This document shows, in pieces, positions 1-10,708 of a DNA stretch of 58,951 nt; position 1 is the first letter of the stretch, and every line of letters begins with the position of its first letter. The translations under genes and the position numbers were made by a program. The stretch is from positions 1 through 58,951 of the forward strand of contig JANYJW010000032.1 of assembly GCA_025361705.1 (NCBI GenBank), in the 5' to 3' direction. The stretch comes from Gemmatimonas sp. Lineage in GTDB: Bacteria > Gemmatimonadota > Gemmatimonadetes > Gemmatimonadales > Gemmatimonadaceae. Under the pieces are notes generated by a model that was not told the DNA's origin, made no database searches, and was given only the letters and a program-made list of their open reading frames with translations.

Positions 1-1
1 C

Positions 2-349
2 GGGATGATCGAGCCCTTCGAGGGACGCCAGGTCCGCGAGGGCGTCATCTCCTACGGCGTGAGTTCGTACGGCTACGACATGCGGGTGGCGCGCGAGTTC
101 AGGATCTTCACCAACGTGATGAACTCGATCGTCGACCCGAAGGCCTTCGACAGCAACTGCTTCGTGGAGGTGGAGACCGACGTCTGCATCGTGCCCGCGA
201 ACAGCTTCGCGCTCGCCCGTTCCGTGGAGTATTTCCGCATACCGCGCAACATCCTCACGGTCACGGTGGGCAAGTCCACCTACGCCCGCTGCGGCATCAT
301 CACCAACGTCACGCCCTTCGAGCCCGAGTGGGAGGGCTTCGTGACGTTG
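2..349 (+). pseudogene. dcd: dCTP deaminase fragment, copy 1 (both ends missing)
   Basis: Reads in frame from the window edge as a dCTP deaminase of the Dcd family (trimeric dUTPase fold), which makes dUTP from dCTP for thymidylate synthesis. The family motif GKSTYARCG carries the Ser and Arg that correspond to Ser111 and Arg115 of E. coli Dcd. The reading is native up to GFVTL (347-349), where the family continues with the catalytic Glu (Glu138 in E. coli). Here the next codons are antisense of the second dcd copy, so the Glu and about 50-60 C-terminal residues are absent. The N-terminal ~20 residues lie outside the window. Recognition of the family is firm; whether the break is biological or an assembly join cannot be decided from the sequence. 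Confidence 0.85.
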
Positions 350-651
350 GTGATGATGCCGCAGCGGGCGTAGGTGCTCTTGCCGACGGTGATGGTCATC
401 ACGTCGCGCGGAATGCGGAAGTACTCGACGCTGCGCGCGAGGGCAAACGAGTTGGGCGGCACGATGCACACGTCGCCCTCGAATTCCACAAAACTCTTGG
501 GGTCGAAGAACTTGGGGTCGACGATGGAATTCAGCACGTTGGTGAAGATCTTGAACTCGCGGGCCACCCGCATGTCGTAGCCATAGGCGCTGACGCCGTA
601 CGAAATGACCCCGGACCGCACCTGCGAGTTCTCAAACGGTTCAATCATGCC
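2..651. repeat. Imperfect inverted repeat made by two tail-to-tail dcd fragments
   Basis: Arms 2-349 and 340-651 are diverged reverse complements centred near 326. The inner 25 bp are identical (289-313 against 340-364). The arms meet at cgtgacgttg (340-349), which reads FVTL in copy 1 and, in antisense, NVT in copy 2. This is a microhomology junction. Confidence 0.8.
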
Positions 652-699
652 GTGCTGCTCGGCCATCTCGGTGATCCACGCGTCGTTCTGGATGGTCAT
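340..699 (-). pseudogene. dcd: dCTP deaminase fragment, copy 2 (3' end missing)
   Basis: The minus strand starts at ATG 699 ([17 protein letters not shown]) and reads a normal Dcd N-terminus to GIITNVT at 340. It then runs into the antisense of copy 1 and continues only as meaningless codons. It aligns with copy 1 with about 17 differences over some 103 residues, so the two are related genes rather than an exact copy. Ser and Arg of the active-site KSTYAR motif are kept. The catalytic Glu and all downstream residues are lost. No convincing Shine-Dalgarno precedes the ATG. As drawn, neither copy can make an active enzyme. Confidence 0.85.
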
Positions 700-759
700 C
701 GCACTTAGCGGGTTGAGGGTTGGCCGAAAGATATGGGCCGGATGCAGGGCGAGGCTAGC

Positions 760-811
760 GGGCGTTGCGCACGGGCGTTGCGCACGGGCGTCGCGCACGG
801 GCGTCGCGCAC
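760..811. repeat. Tandem repeat, four 13-bp units
   Basis: Four adjacent units of gggcgtYgcgcac (Y is t in the first two and c in the last two) lie between the start of dcd copy 2 and the 3' end of the minus-strand gene at 835. There are no spacers, so it is not a CRISPR. A fifth degenerate unit (ggtcacgg) follows. Confidence 0.8.
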
Positions 812-834
812 GGTCACGGACGACGCACCGACCG

Positions 835-2676
835 CTACGGCTCGAGGCGCAGTCCGGCGTGCAGCAGCCAGCCCCGTACCGGGATGTCCGAGGTCGATGG
901 CGCCTCGTGAAAGTGGCCACCCACGTAGTCGGCGCCCCACTCCGCCACGACAAAGCGGCCGACGGGGTGATTCAGCGCCACCTGTGGCACCAGCAGGTCC
1001 GCGGCGTTCCGGCCCCCGGCAGTCCATCGCTTCACCTCGACGCCGGTGTCGACCGTCCACGCCTTCCAGTGCGCCCGCGAGTTCGCGAAATATGCCGTGA
1101 TCGTCGATGCGGCCCGCACCTGTGCGCCCGCAGAAGACACGCCGGCGGCATGCAGCAGCCACGTCCCGGCCTCGAGGTCCAGCGGGCCAAACGCCACGGA
1201 GTAGCTCGCGCGCGCCAGCGTCCTGCCGCCACCGCTCAGGGCCACGCCCGCACGCTTGGCGGGCGACAGCGCCATCAGCGATGAACCGATCGACAGGCGA
1301 CCCGGCCCCAGCGCGCGCTCCGCGTCGGCGCGCACGCGCCAGCGCATGCCGGGAGCCACCGCAACGGTGTGCAGCGACGGCGAGAGCTGGTCGTACGACG
1401 CGCTCCATTCGCCGCCGCCAGCAAGCCCCCACTGCCATGCCCCAAGGGTTGTCGTGAAGAAGCCGCCGGCCGACGCGGACGGCGCGCTGCGGCGCCGGTA
1501 CATCGCGGTAGGCAGGAGGTCTGGCGGCAGCGGCACGCGTCGGATGTCATCATCGGCCCCATGCGCATCACGCACCGGCATGGCTGCCCCGACCGTCAGC
1601 GACACGCCCGACGCGCCCACGGGCTGCGTGTACCGGAGGTGCAGGTCGGTGAAACCCCACGCGTGAAAGACGTCGTTGGCCGGGGTGTCGGCACGATTGG
1701 AGGCCCAGAGCGTCGAGAGGTCGAGCCGCCCGCGCCAGAGGGGCAGGGAGGCGCTGAATGGCGCAGACATCTCATACACATTGAGCTTGCGGTCGCCCGC
1801 GCCCTCGAACCACGCTTCGCCGTACTCGCTCTCATTGCCCTCGGTGGCGAGTCCCGCGTCGCTGGGATCCTCGCCCACGACGAGCGACAGGCCGGGCATC
1901 GGCACGACGCCGCCGAGCGAAGCGGCCAATCCTGCGGCGGCCAGCACCCCGGCATCGAACGCGGCATTCACTCCCGGGTCGGCGTCGAGCGCGCGGCGCA
2001 GCATGCGCTCGGCTTGCGGCGCGTCACCGCTTTCGATGGCCTCCATGGCCGCTGCCCACGCGACGAAGGACTCGACGTTGCCCGAGGGACGGTCGACAAT
2101 GGCGCGGCGCTCGGACGCCGTCGGCTCGACGCCGAGCGCGTGGAGCACGGCGACGGACAGCCGTCGCTGTGCGCCAAAGATGTCGTTGAGCGTGCCCGAC
2201 TGCGTGACCGTAGCATCCACGCGGGTGCGCGCCATGTTGACCACGCGCGCGGTGAATCGCAGCGCACTGCCGAGTTGCACCGCGTCCACCACGACGATGT
2301 CGGCCGCGCCGATCAACGCAAACGCCCTCGGACGCGACGCCTCATCAGTGCCGGCGAGCGTCGCTTCCGTCGCGATGGCTTGCGCGCGCATCCGCTCAAC
2401 CGGATGCAGTGCGTGCACGCGCGCCAGGTCCGACGAGAGCAAGTCGGCAAGGCCGCCCGCCAGTCCGCGCACATCGGCGCCCTGGGATGTCCCCGCGATC
2501 ACCGCCACGGAGCCGCGCCGTGCGGGAAGCAGGCCCGCGGCGCGCTCCGAAGCCATCGCCTGCAGGACGGCCCGGCGCGCCTCGGCGTGTCGGGCCTCGA
2601 GGCGGCGCGCCAGGGCGCGCGGCGACTGGGCAAATCCGGAGGTGGCGACCAGGGAAAGCAGCAGAAATGCACGCAT
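835..2676 (-). CDS. Exported protein: CsgG/FlgO-like N-terminal domain plus probable outer-membrane beta domain
   Basis: About 613 residues from ATG 2676. I chose this start because it gives a clean Sec signal peptide (MRAFLLLSLVATSGFAQS); the open frame extends upstream to 2832 but adds unrelated, polar residues. Residues ~50-190 (VAVIAGTSQG, ADIVVVDAVQLGSALRFTAR, then an averaged-score style segment) resemble CsgG/FlgO/TolB-N-type domains that sense or assemble envelope machinery. Residues ~240-275 form a short TPR-like helix pair. From ~330 the protein has alternating aromatic and polar residues typical of antiparallel beta strands, ending LHAGLRLEP. It is transcribed divergently from the nuo operon. 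A specific function cannot be named. Confidence 0.65.
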   Translation of the reverse strand: MRAFLLLSLVATSGFAQSPRALARRLEARHAEARRAVLQAMASERAAGLLPARRGSVAVIAGTSQGADVRGLAGGLADLLSSDLARVHALHPVERMRAQAIATEATLAGTDEASRPRAFALIGAADIVVVDAVQLGSALRFTARVVNMARTRVDATVTQSGTLNDIFGAQRRLSVAVLHALGVEPTASERRAIVDRPSGNVESFVAWAAAMEAIESGDAPQAERMLRRALDADPGVNAAFDAGVLAAAGLAASLGGVVPMPGLSLVVGEDPSDAGLATEGNESEYGEAWFEGAGDRKLNVYEMSAPFSASLPLWRGRLDLSTLWASNRADTPANDVFHAWGFTDLHLRYTQPVGASGVSLTVGAAMPVRDAHGADDDIRRVPLPPDLLPTAMYRRRSAPSASAGGFFTTTLGAWQWGLAGGGEWSASYDQLSPSLHTVAVAPGMRWRVRADAERALGPGRLSIGSSLMALSPAKRAGVALSGGGRTLARASYSVAFGPLDLEAGTWLLHAAGVSSAGAQVRAASTITAYFANSRAHWKAWTVDTGVEVKRWTAGGRNAADLLVPQVALNHPVGRFVVAEWGADYVGGHFHEAPSTSDIPVRGWLLHAGLRLEP

Positions 2677-2814
2677 ATGCAACTCGGAAAGTGCGGTGAC
2701 GGTGACGATGCGATGAATTACGCTGATTTCCGCGTGGAAGGAACACTTTTTGAGGAGTTCGGTTTCCCTGACAATTATTCGGGTAATGCCTGAGCCGCAT
2801 TCATTATCTTCGCG

Positions 2815-2844
2815 TTGACACTCTCGGCGCACAGTCCCTACTTT
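2815..2844 (+). promoter_or_regulatory. Candidate sigma-70-type promoter for the nuo operon
   Basis: A perfect TTGACA (2815-2820) is followed after 18 bp by TACTTT (2839-2844), about 50 bp before the nuoA ATG. The surrounding 2677-2892 gap is clearly poorer in GC than the genes, as expected of a divergent promoter region. The -10 match is only moderate. Confidence 0.5.
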
Positions 2845-2892
2845 TCGAGATAATCTCGCCCGTGAATTCCTTCACGAAGTCGGACTAACGGC

Positions 2893-3297
2893 ATGGATCG
2901 CAACTACATCCCAGTTCTGTTCTTGCTTGGCATCTCGGTGCTTACCGCGGTGGCCATTATCGGGTTGTCGCAACTCGTCATGCGGAACCGCCCGACGCCG
3001 GTGAAGCAGCAGCCGTATGAATCCGGCATGCCGCCGCTGGGCGACGCCCGAGAACGGTTCTCGATCAAGTTCTATATGGTCGCGATGCTGTTCATCGTGT
3101 TCGACATCGAAACCGTGTTCATGATCCCATGGGCCGCCTACTACCGCCAGCTCTCGTGCCACGTGGCACTTGTCGGCGGCGCGTGTCCGGCGGGTCACAT
3201 CTCGTTCTTCGGGCTCGGCGAAATGCTGGTGTTCATGCTGATTCTCTTTGCTGGCTTTGCATACGTTTGGAAGAAGGGAGCCCTCCAATGGGATTGA
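2893..3297 (+). CDS. nuoA: NADH-quinone oxidoreductase subunit A
   Basis: A small membrane subunit of complex I, 134 residues, with three predicted helices (~6-29, ~58-82, ~103-125). The diagnostic segment [20 protein letters not shown] and the acidic helix [16 protein letters not shown] are present; these line the loop near the quinone-binding site in known complexes. It is slightly longer than E. coli-type NuoA through an extra Cys-containing loop between helices 2 and 3 ([15 protein letters not shown]). It is the first gene of the 14-gene nuo operon and overlaps nuoB by 10 bp. Confidence 0.97.
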   Translation: MDRNYIPVLFLLGISVLTAVAIIGLSQLVMRNRPTPVKQQPYESGMPPLGDARERFSIKFYMVAMLFIVFDIETVFMIPWAAYYRQLSCHVALVGGACPAGHISFFGLGEMLVFMLILFAGFAYVWKKGALQWD

Positions 3298-3917
3298 TCG
3301 AAGCACCGACGCCCAACATCGTGTCCGTCGACCCGATCAATGGTGACGGCTGGATCACCACCCGGCTCGACTTTCTGGTCAACTGGGGGCGGGCGAACTC
3401 GCTGTGGCCCATGCCGTTTGGCACGGCCTGCTGCGCCATTGAGTTCATGGCATCGGCGGCCTCAAAGTTCGACCTCGCGCGCTTCGGCATGGAGCGCATG
3501 GGATACTCGCCCCGCCAGGCCGACGTCCTGATCTGTGCGGGGCGCGTTCCGTTCAAGCTGGCTCCTGTGCTGCGCCGCATCTGGCAGCAGATGCCGCAGC
3601 CCAAGTGGGCCATCTCGATGGGCGCGTGCGCGTCGACCGGCGGCATGTTCGACACCTACGCGGTGGCGCAGGGCATCGACACCATCATACCGGTGGACGT
3701 CTACGTCCCCGGCTGCCCGCCGCGCCCCGAGGCGCTGATCTACGCCATCATGATGCTGCAGAAGAAGGTGGTCATGAAGGACCGCATGTCCGACATGGCC
3801 GCGCGCGTCGAGATGGAACCCGATCCGACGAGCCAGCACTACATCCCGGTCTCGCGCATCGACAAGCTCTCTGAGGCGTTCGGCAACTCGATCCCGCAGA
3901 CCCGGAGCGGCCAGTGA
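3288..3917 (+). CDS. nuoB: NADH-quinone oxidoreductase subunit B (cluster N2)
   Basis: A peripheral-arm subunit that carries [4Fe-4S] cluster N2, the last electron carrier before quinone. ATG 3288 gives 209 residues; a longer reading would run back through nuoA. The adjacent Cys48-Cys49 pair (FGTACCAIE), the Cys of MGACASTGG and the Cys of VPGCPPRPE are the four N2 ligands. The C-terminal ~45 residues after the last ligand are hydrophilic and extend beyond the short NuoB forms. The start lies inside nuoA, and the TGA shares bases with the GTG start of nuoC, implying coupled translation. Confidence 0.97.
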   Translation: MGLIEAPTPNIVSVDPINGDGWITTRLDFLVNWGRANSLWPMPFGTACCAIEFMASAASKFDLARFGMERMGYSPRQADVLICAGRVPFKLAPVLRRIWQQMPQPKWAISMGACASTGGMFDTYAVAQGIDTIIPVDVYVPGCPPRPEALIYAIMMLQKKVVMKDRMSDMAARVEMEPDPTSQHYIPVSRIDKLSEAFGNSIPQTRSGQ

Positions 3918-4609
3918 CCGACTTCGTGGTGATTGAAGCGGGAAGCGCTCCCGGACTGCCGGCGCCTGTGACGCCGAAGAACGTCCCGCACCGTGGCGGC
4001 GAGGTGAATCCGTCGGCGGAGGCGCTCAAGGCGCAGTTCGGGGCTGCCATCGGTCGGGCGGATGTGGTGTGGGGCGAAACGTCCGTCTTCATCGAAGCCG
4101 CCCGGGCGCTCGAGATCGTCCGCTGGCTGCACGACGATCCCTCGCAGAGCTACGAGTATCTCTCGGATGTGACCGCGGTGGAGTTCCGGGACCGCGGCCA
4201 GCCGATCGAAATGATCTGGCACCTGCGATCCATCAAGTACCGCCGGTTCCTGCGCCTCAAGGCGCAAATCGCCAAGGGCGCACCACTCGAGGTGCCGTCG
4301 GTGTGGCCGGTCTACAAGGGCGCCGATTGGCTCGAGCGCGAGTGCTTCGACATGTTCGGCATCAAGTTCACGGGACACCCCGACCTGCGGCGCATCCTGC
4401 TGTGGGAGCAGTACGCCGAGGGCTTCCCGTTGCGCAAGGATTTCCCGTTGCGCGGCCGCTTCAGCCGCGCGGAGCAGTTGCGGCAGGCGCTCGCCGCCAA
4501 CCCCGAGGCGCGCTACTCGATGGAAGAGCTGTCGATTGCCGACGCCTTTGCGGAACTCCCGCTGGACATGCGCGCCCGTATCAAGGGCGGCGAGACGACG
4601 GGAGAATAG
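3914..4609 (+). CDS. nuoC: NADH-quinone oxidoreductase subunit C (30-kDa)
   Basis: A 231-residue peripheral-arm subunit of complex I that packs NuoB and NuoD onto the arm. GTG 3914 in a GTGA overlap with nuoB is the start. Residues ~75-100 ([12 protein letters not shown]) and the C-terminal signature ([15 protein letters not shown], then DLRRILL and [11 protein letters not shown], ~137-180) are the family hallmark. The first ~35 residues are a low-similarity leader rich in Pro and Ala. C and D are separate genes here, unlike the fused NuoCD of enterobacteria. Confidence 0.96.
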   Translation: MTDFVVIEAGSAPGLPAPVTPKNVPHRGGEVNPSAEALKAQFGAAIGRADVVWGETSVFIEAARALEIVRWLHDDPSQSYEYLSDVTAVEFRDRGQPIEMIWHLRSIKYRRFLRLKAQIAKGAPLEVPSVWPVYKGADWLERECFDMFGIKFTGHPDLRRILLWEQYAEGFPLRKDFPLRGRFSRAEQLRQALAANPEARYSMEELSIADAFAELPLDMRARIKGGETTGE

Positions 4610-4612
4610 ACG

Positions 4613-5920
4613 ATGACCACCAAGCGAACCATTGAGGTCGAACTTTCGACCAGCGGACTCGGCCACGACGGCCGGCCGCAGCGCATTCCCCTCGTCGTCG
4701 GCGATTCCGGCGGCGTGGCCCTGCAGGCGCCGCCGGCGCTGGAGCCCGATCTCGAGGGTGAGCACATGCTCATCAACATCGGGCCGCAGCATCCGGCGAC
4801 GCACGGCGTGCTGCGTCTGGTGCTCGAGCTCGACGGCGAGACCGTCGTGCGCTGCATCCCGCACATCGGCTATCTGCACTGCGGCTTCGAGAAGATCGGG
4901 GAGTACCGTCAGTACAACCAGATCATTCCCTGGACCGACCGCGACGACTACCTGAACTGCATCGGCAACAACATTGCGTTCTCGCTGGGTGCGGAGCGCC
5001 TGTTCGGCATCGAGATCACGCCGCGCTGCACGGTGCTGCGCGTGATCGGCATGGAGCTCTCGCGCATCAGCTCGCACCTGGTGTGGATGGGGACGACGGG
5101 TATCGACATTGGCGCCTTCACCCCGTTCCTGTGGTCGTTCCAGGAGCGCGAGAACATCTACAACCTGCTCGAGGGCTGGGTGGGCGCGCGCCTCACGACG
5201 ACGGCGTCGCGCGTGGGCGGCATGGCAGCCGACATTCCCGATGGCTGGCTCGACGGGCTCCGCGGCTTTCTGCGCTCGTTCCCCAAGACGCTCGACGAAT
5301 GCGACCGCATGCTCACGCGCAACGCCATCTGGACGGGGCGCACGGTGGGCCTCGGCGTGATGAGCCCCGAGGAGGCCCTCAACTACGGCCTCTCCGGCCC
5401 GATGCTGCGCGCGTCGGGCGTCGACTACGATGTGCGCAAGGACTTTCCGTATCTCGACTACGAGACCTACGACTTCGAGGTCCCGGTGGGCGTGAACGGC
5501 GACGTGTATGACCGCTACCTCGTGCGCATGGAAGAAATGCGCCAGTCGGTGCGGATCATCGAGCAGGCCATGGTGCGCCTGCCGGACGGCCCGGTCAACG
5601 TGGACGATCCGCGCGTCATCCTGCCGCCCAAGCACAAGGCAACGAGCGAGATGGAATCGATGATCCATCACTTCAAGAACGTGATGGAAGGACCGCGCCC
5701 ACCGATCGGCGAGACGTACGTCGCGGTCGAGGCCCCGAAGGGGGAGAAGGGCTACTACATGGTGTCCGACGGAACGGCCAAGCCGGTGCGCTGGCGCATC
5801 CGGCCGCCGTCGTTCGTGAACCTCGCCGCCATCCCGAAGATGGTTGAGGGGCACCTGCTGTCGGACGTGATCGCGATCAACGCGTCGATCGACATCGTCA
5901 TGGGGGAGATTGACCGATGA
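4613..5920 (+). CDS. nuoD: NADH-quinone oxidoreductase subunit D (49-kDa)
   Basis: A 435-residue subunit that forms the quinone pocket together with NuoB. After a ~50-residue leader, the GPQHPATHGVLRL motif (~59-71) supplies the quinone-head His, and GYLHCGFEKIGE and TPRCTVLRVIGMELSRISSH follow in the expected order. The C-terminus has the usual IRPPSFVNLAA and SIDIVMGEIDR. It begins 3 bp after nuoC and ends just before nuoE. Confidence 0.97.
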   Translation: MTTKRTIEVELSTSGLGHDGRPQRIPLVVGDSGGVALQAPPALEPDLEGEHMLINIGPQHPATHGVLRLVLELDGETVVRCIPHIGYLHCGFEKIGEYRQYNQIIPWTDRDDYLNCIGNNIAFSLGAERLFGIEITPRCTVLRVIGMELSRISSHLVWMGTTGIDIGAFTPFLWSFQERENIYNLLEGWVGARLTTTASRVGGMAADIPDGWLDGLRGFLRSFPKTLDECDRMLTRNAIWTGRTVGLGVMSPEEALNYGLSGPMLRASGVDYDVRKDFPYLDYETYDFEVPVGVNGDVYDRYLVRMEEMRQSVRIIEQAMVRLPDGPVNVDDPRVILPPKHKATSEMESMIHHFKNVMEGPRPPIGETYVAVEAPKGEKGYYMVSDGTAKPVRWRIRPPSFVNLAAIPKMVEGHLLSDVIAINASIDIVMGEIDR

Positions 5921-5951
5921 TCACCGGGCGCACCACCACGAGCGTGCACGC

Positions 5952-6506
5952 ATGAGCCACGGACCTTCCGCCACCGGCGGCGCCGCCCTGCAGGGCGCCC
6001 CGCACGGCCACCACGACGATCCCTACGTGCCGGTGCTCACGCCCGGTTCGACGCCGCGCGCCAAGCTCGACGACATCCTGTCGCGCTATCCCACCCGGCA
6101 GGCCGGACTGCTGCCGGCGCTGTGGATCGTGCAGGACGAACGCGGCTGGATCAGCGAGCACGCCATGAAGGAAGTGGGCGACGTGCTCGGCCTCACCGCC
6201 GCGTACGTCAAGGGCGTGGTCACGTTCTACACCATGTACCACCAGCATCCGGTGGGTACGTGGTTCATCCAGGTCTGCACCACCTCGTGCTGCAACTGCA
6301 TGGGCGCCGAGGACGTGGTGAAGGCCTTCCTGCAACAGACCGGATGCGGCGAGCTGGGGCTGACTTCGCCGGACGGCAAGTACACGGTGATCGAGGTCGA
6401 GTGCCTCGGCGCGTGCGGATTTGCCACGCCGATCATGGTGAATGACGACTTCATCGACAGCATGAGCGTCGAAAGAGTGCCGGAGATACTCAAGAAGTAT
6501 TGCTAG
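5952..6506 (+). CDS. nuoE: NADH-quinone oxidoreductase subunit E ([2Fe-2S] N1a)
   Basis: A 24-kDa-type thioredoxin-fold ferredoxin of the NADH dehydrogenase module. I chose ATG 5952 (MSHGPSATGG, 184 residues). An in-frame TTG at 5910 would overlap nuoD by 11 bp and add only a His/Arg-rich stretch. The N1a ligands are seen as C-x4-C in CTTSCCNC and C-x3-C in ECLGACG, about 35-40 residues apart. The helical N-terminal domain (LPALWIVQDERGWIS) is typical. The first ~30 residues are disordered and rich in His, Gly and Ala. Confidence 0.94.
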   Translation: MSHGPSATGGAALQGAPHGHHDDPYVPVLTPGSTPRAKLDDILSRYPTRQAGLLPALWIVQDERGWISEHAMKEVGDVLGLTAAYVKGVVTFYTMYHQHPVGTWFIQVCTTSCCNCMGAEDVVKAFLQQTGCGELGLTSPDGKYTVIEVECLGACGFATPIMVNDDFIDSMSVERVPEILKKYC

Positions 6507-6517
6507 CGCAGCGCACG

Positions 6518-6580
6518 ACCGCATACGACAGAGTGCGACAGACAGATCGATCGTCTCCCGTCTACCGTCTACCGTCTGAA
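6518..6580. repeat. Intergenic iterated-word element between nuoE and nuoF
   Basis: This 76-bp gap interrupts an otherwise seamless operon. It contains degenerate reiterated words (gcgacagacagatcgatcg, then ccgtctaccgtctaccgtct). Similar words occupy the gaps near 36030, 37060, 41460 and 57550. No promoter or terminator was recognised in it. Confidence 0.5.
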
Positions 6581-6582
6581 CC

Positions 6583-7892
<1,310 letters not shown>

Positions 7893-7893
<1 letters not shown>

Positions 7894-9425
7894 TGTCCGA
7901 CACGAAGCTCGTCAATCTCACCATCGAGGGACGCGCAGTCAGCGTCCCCGAGGGGACGACCATCCTCGAGGCGGCCAAGTTCGCCGGGGTGCTCGTTCCC
8001 CACTATTGCTATCACCCCGGGCTCAAGATTGCGGGCGTCTGCCGCATGTGCCTGGTGGAAGTGGAGAAGGCACCCAAGCTGGCCCCGTCGTGCGCGACGA
8101 CGGTCGGCGAGGGGCAGGTGGTCCACGTCTACAGCCAGAAGGCGCTCGATGCACGCAAGGGCGTGCTCGAACTGCTCCTCATCAACCATCCGCTCGATTG
8201 CCCCATTTGTGACCAGGCGGGCGAGTGCGAGCTGCAGGACTACACGTTCCAGGAAGGGCGCGCCGACTCGAGGTACCACGAGCCGAAGCGGTTCAACCCG
8301 GCCGAGGACTTTGGCGGCGACGTCCTGTACGTCACCAACCGCTGCATTCTATGCACGCGCTGCGTCCGGTTCATGGGTGACGTGGCTGGCAGCAGGGCGC
8401 TGTGTGTGGAAGAGCGCGGCGACCGCGCGCACATCGGCATCGCCCCGGATCTCGACCTCTCGCATCCGTGGGGCGCCAACGTCATCGACCTGTGCCCGGT
8501 GGGGGCGTTGGTCAGCAAGGACTTTCTGAACAAGGCCCGTGCGTGGGAACTCGACCGCACGGCGTCGGTGTGCCCCAACTGCTCGCAGGGGTGCAACGTC
8601 ACGCTCGAGACGCGCGACGCGGATGTGGTGCGCATGAAGCCGCGCTCCAACGCGACCGTCAACCAGTATTACATGTGTGATGCGGGCCGGTTGAACTACC
8701 AGTGGATCAACCGCGACGACCGGCTCGAGCTGCCGGTGGTGGCTGGCAAGCCGGCCGAGTGGGATGCGGCGCTTGCCGCAGCGGGCAAGGCGTTGAAGGG
8801 CGGTGCGGTACACGTGGTCGCCGGTGCGGGGTTGAGCAACGAGGCGCTGTGGCTACTCAAGCAGGCGTGCGGCACGGGGTTGTTCCGTGTGGCGCAGGGC
8901 CCCGAGGCGCCGCTCGCCGGCGTGCCGGACCTCGCGTTGCGCGCCGATCGCGCCCCCAACGGGGCCGGTGCCGAGTTGCTTGGATTCCGCCGTGCCGACC
9001 AACCGCTGGCTGGCGCAGCGGGCAAGGTGGTGGTGATTGTCGGCGACGACCTCGATGGACTCGACACGTCGGCGCTCGGCTCTGCGGCGGCGGTCATTGC
9101 GATCTGCACGGTGGTTCCCAAGGGTCTGCCTGCCGGCGCGATTCTGCTGCCGATGGCCAACTTCGCCGAAGAGGAAGGAACGTTCACCAACCTGCGCGGC
9201 CGCGTGCAGCGGTTCTTGCAGGCGCGCCCGACGCCCGGGTTTGCACGCGCGAGCTGGACGGTGCTTGCTGCGCTCGGCGTGGCGGCAGGAACGGGCGGCT
9301 CGTTTGCAACCGCAGAGGCGGTGTTTGCCGCACTCGCCGCGAGCGAGAGCACGTTCGGCGGCATGACGTATGACACGATTGGACTCAAGGGTCAGGTGGC
9401 GGCCACGGCCGGGGTGAACGCATGA
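7893..9425 (+). CDS. nuoG: NADH-quinone oxidoreductase subunit G, short form
   Basis: The iron-sulfur wire of complex I, 510 residues from ATG 7893. The N-terminal ferredoxin domain has N1b ligands (HYCYHPG, GVCRMCLVE, SC), then the His-ligated N5 motif (NHPLDCPICDQAGECELQ) and N4 ligands (NRCILCTRCVRF). A C-x2-C-x3-C-x27-C set (CPNCSQGC ... MCDAG) matches the off-pathway N7 cluster. After this the molybdopterin-like domain is much shortened: common NuoG proteins have roughly 690-900 residues. The C-terminal third is Ala/Gly/Val-rich but keeps ANFAEEEGTFTNLRGRVQ. Active molybdenum chemistry is not expected. Confidence 0.95.
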
Positions 9426-10708
9426 TGCATTCGTTGTCGTTCCTCCTGCAGGTCGCCAACCCGCAGCTGCCGCCCACCATGGGAATGTTCGTCCTGATGG
9501 GACTGGTGAAGGCAGGGGCCGCCTTTGGCATCTATATGCTGTGCGTGGCGTACACGACGCTCGCCGAGCGGCGCGTGGCGGCGTGGATTCAGGATCGCCT
9601 TGGCCCGAACCGCGTGGGGCCCGAAGGGTTCCTGCAGCCCATCGCCGACGGCATCAAGAACTTCATGAAGGAAGAGGCGCTGCCGGACGGAGCGAGCAAG
9701 GCGCTGTTCATCATGGCGCCGGCGATCGCATTCGTGCCGGCGATGCTCACCTGGGCGGTCATTCCGTTTGCATCGCCGCTGCCGGTGCCTGGCGTCGGCC
9801 TGGTGGACATGGTGGTCGCCGACCTGCCGGTGGGCTTCCTGTTTACACTCGCCATCAGTTCGCTGGGCGTGTACGGCATCACGATTGCCGGGTGGTCGTC
9901 GAACAACAAGTACGCGCTGCTCGGCGGCCTGCGCGCCTCGGCGCAGATGATCTCGTACGAGATCGCGATGGGCATGAGCACGGTCTGCGTGCTGCTGTTG
10001 GCCGGCAACGTGAACCTCAATGAGGTGGTGGCGCAGCAGGGGGCGCAGGGTTGGAACGTGCTGCTGCTCACGCTCGCCTTCTTCATGTTCGCCGTGGCGG
10101 CGCTGGCCGAGACCAACCGCGTGCCGTTCGACCTGCCGGAAGCCGAGTCGGAACTGATCGCGGGCTATCACGCCGAGTACAGCTCCATGCGCTACTCGAT
10201 GTTCCCGCTGGCCGAGTACGCCAACGTCATCACGTCGAGCTCGCTGATGGTGACGCTGTTCTTCGGCGGCTGGGACATTCCGTTCACGACGTGGGACAAC
10301 CTGCCGCCGTGGACGATCACCAAGACGCTGCTGACGATGGCGCTGTATGTGAGCAAGGTGATGTTCTTCGTCTTTTTCTTCATCTGGCTGCGCTGGACAG
10401 TGCCGAGGTTCCGCTACGACCAGCTGATGTCGCTGGGGTGGAAGGTGCTGCTGCCGATGGCGCTCGTGTACATCACGGTCGTGGCGTCGCTGCTGCTCGG
10501 GCTCGACGCGGCCGGCGTGGCGCGCACCGGGTGGGCGTTCCGCGGCGCGATGCTGGGGATGAACGTGGTCTTCGTCGTACTGGTGTTCTGGGTGCTTGAT
10601 CGCGGGCGGCTGATCAGCCCCGCGTACTCGCGGGTGGAACGGGAACGGCTCGCCCGCATGCGCGCCGTCGCGGACCGCGGCGATCTCCTGAGCGGGAAGG
10701 GGGCCTGA
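9422..10708 (+). CDS. nuoH: NADH-quinone oxidoreductase subunit H
   Basis: A membrane subunit that caps the quinone tunnel, 428 residues, about nine to ten predicted helices. The family signatures AERRVAAWIQDRLGPNRVGP (~50-69) and AETNRVPFDLPEAESELIAG (~225-245), with the Glu/Asp-rich E-channel loop, are clear. It is about 100 residues longer than the E. coli protein, mainly through a longer C-terminus with an extra helix and an Arg-rich tail (SRVERERLARMRAVADR). It overlaps nuoG by 4 bp and nuoI by 1 bp. Confidence 0.97.
   Translation: MMHSLSFLLQVANPQLPPTMGMFVLMGLVKAGAAFGIYMLCVAYTTLAERRVAAWIQDRLGPNRVGPEGFLQPIADGIKNFMKEEALPDGASKALFIMAPAIAFVPAMLTWAVIPFASPLPVPGVGLVDMVVADLPVGFLFTLAISSLGVYGITIAGWSSNNKYALLGGLRASAQMISYEIAMGMSTVCVLLLAGNVNLNEVVAQQGAQGWNVLLLTLAFFMFAVAALAETNRVPFDLPEAESELIAGYHAEYSSMRYSMFPLAEYANVITSSSLMVTLFFGGWDIPFTTWDNLPPWTITKTLLTMALYVSKVMFFVFFFIWLRWTVPRFRYDQLMSLGWKVLLPMALVYITVVASLLLGLDAAGVARTGWAFRGAMLGMNVVFVVLVFWVLDRGRLISPAYSRVERERLARMRAVADRGDLLSGKGA

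Noticed and set aside
2-651. The dcd inverted repeat as terminal repeats of a transposon
   Set aside because: The arms are pieces of a housekeeping gene, with only ~26 bp between the identical inner arms and no transposase.
3839-5854. A 671-residue minus-strand open frame opposite nuoC and nuoD
   Set aside because: Shadow of conserved genes on the plus strand, with His/Arg/Asp-rich composition and no motif.
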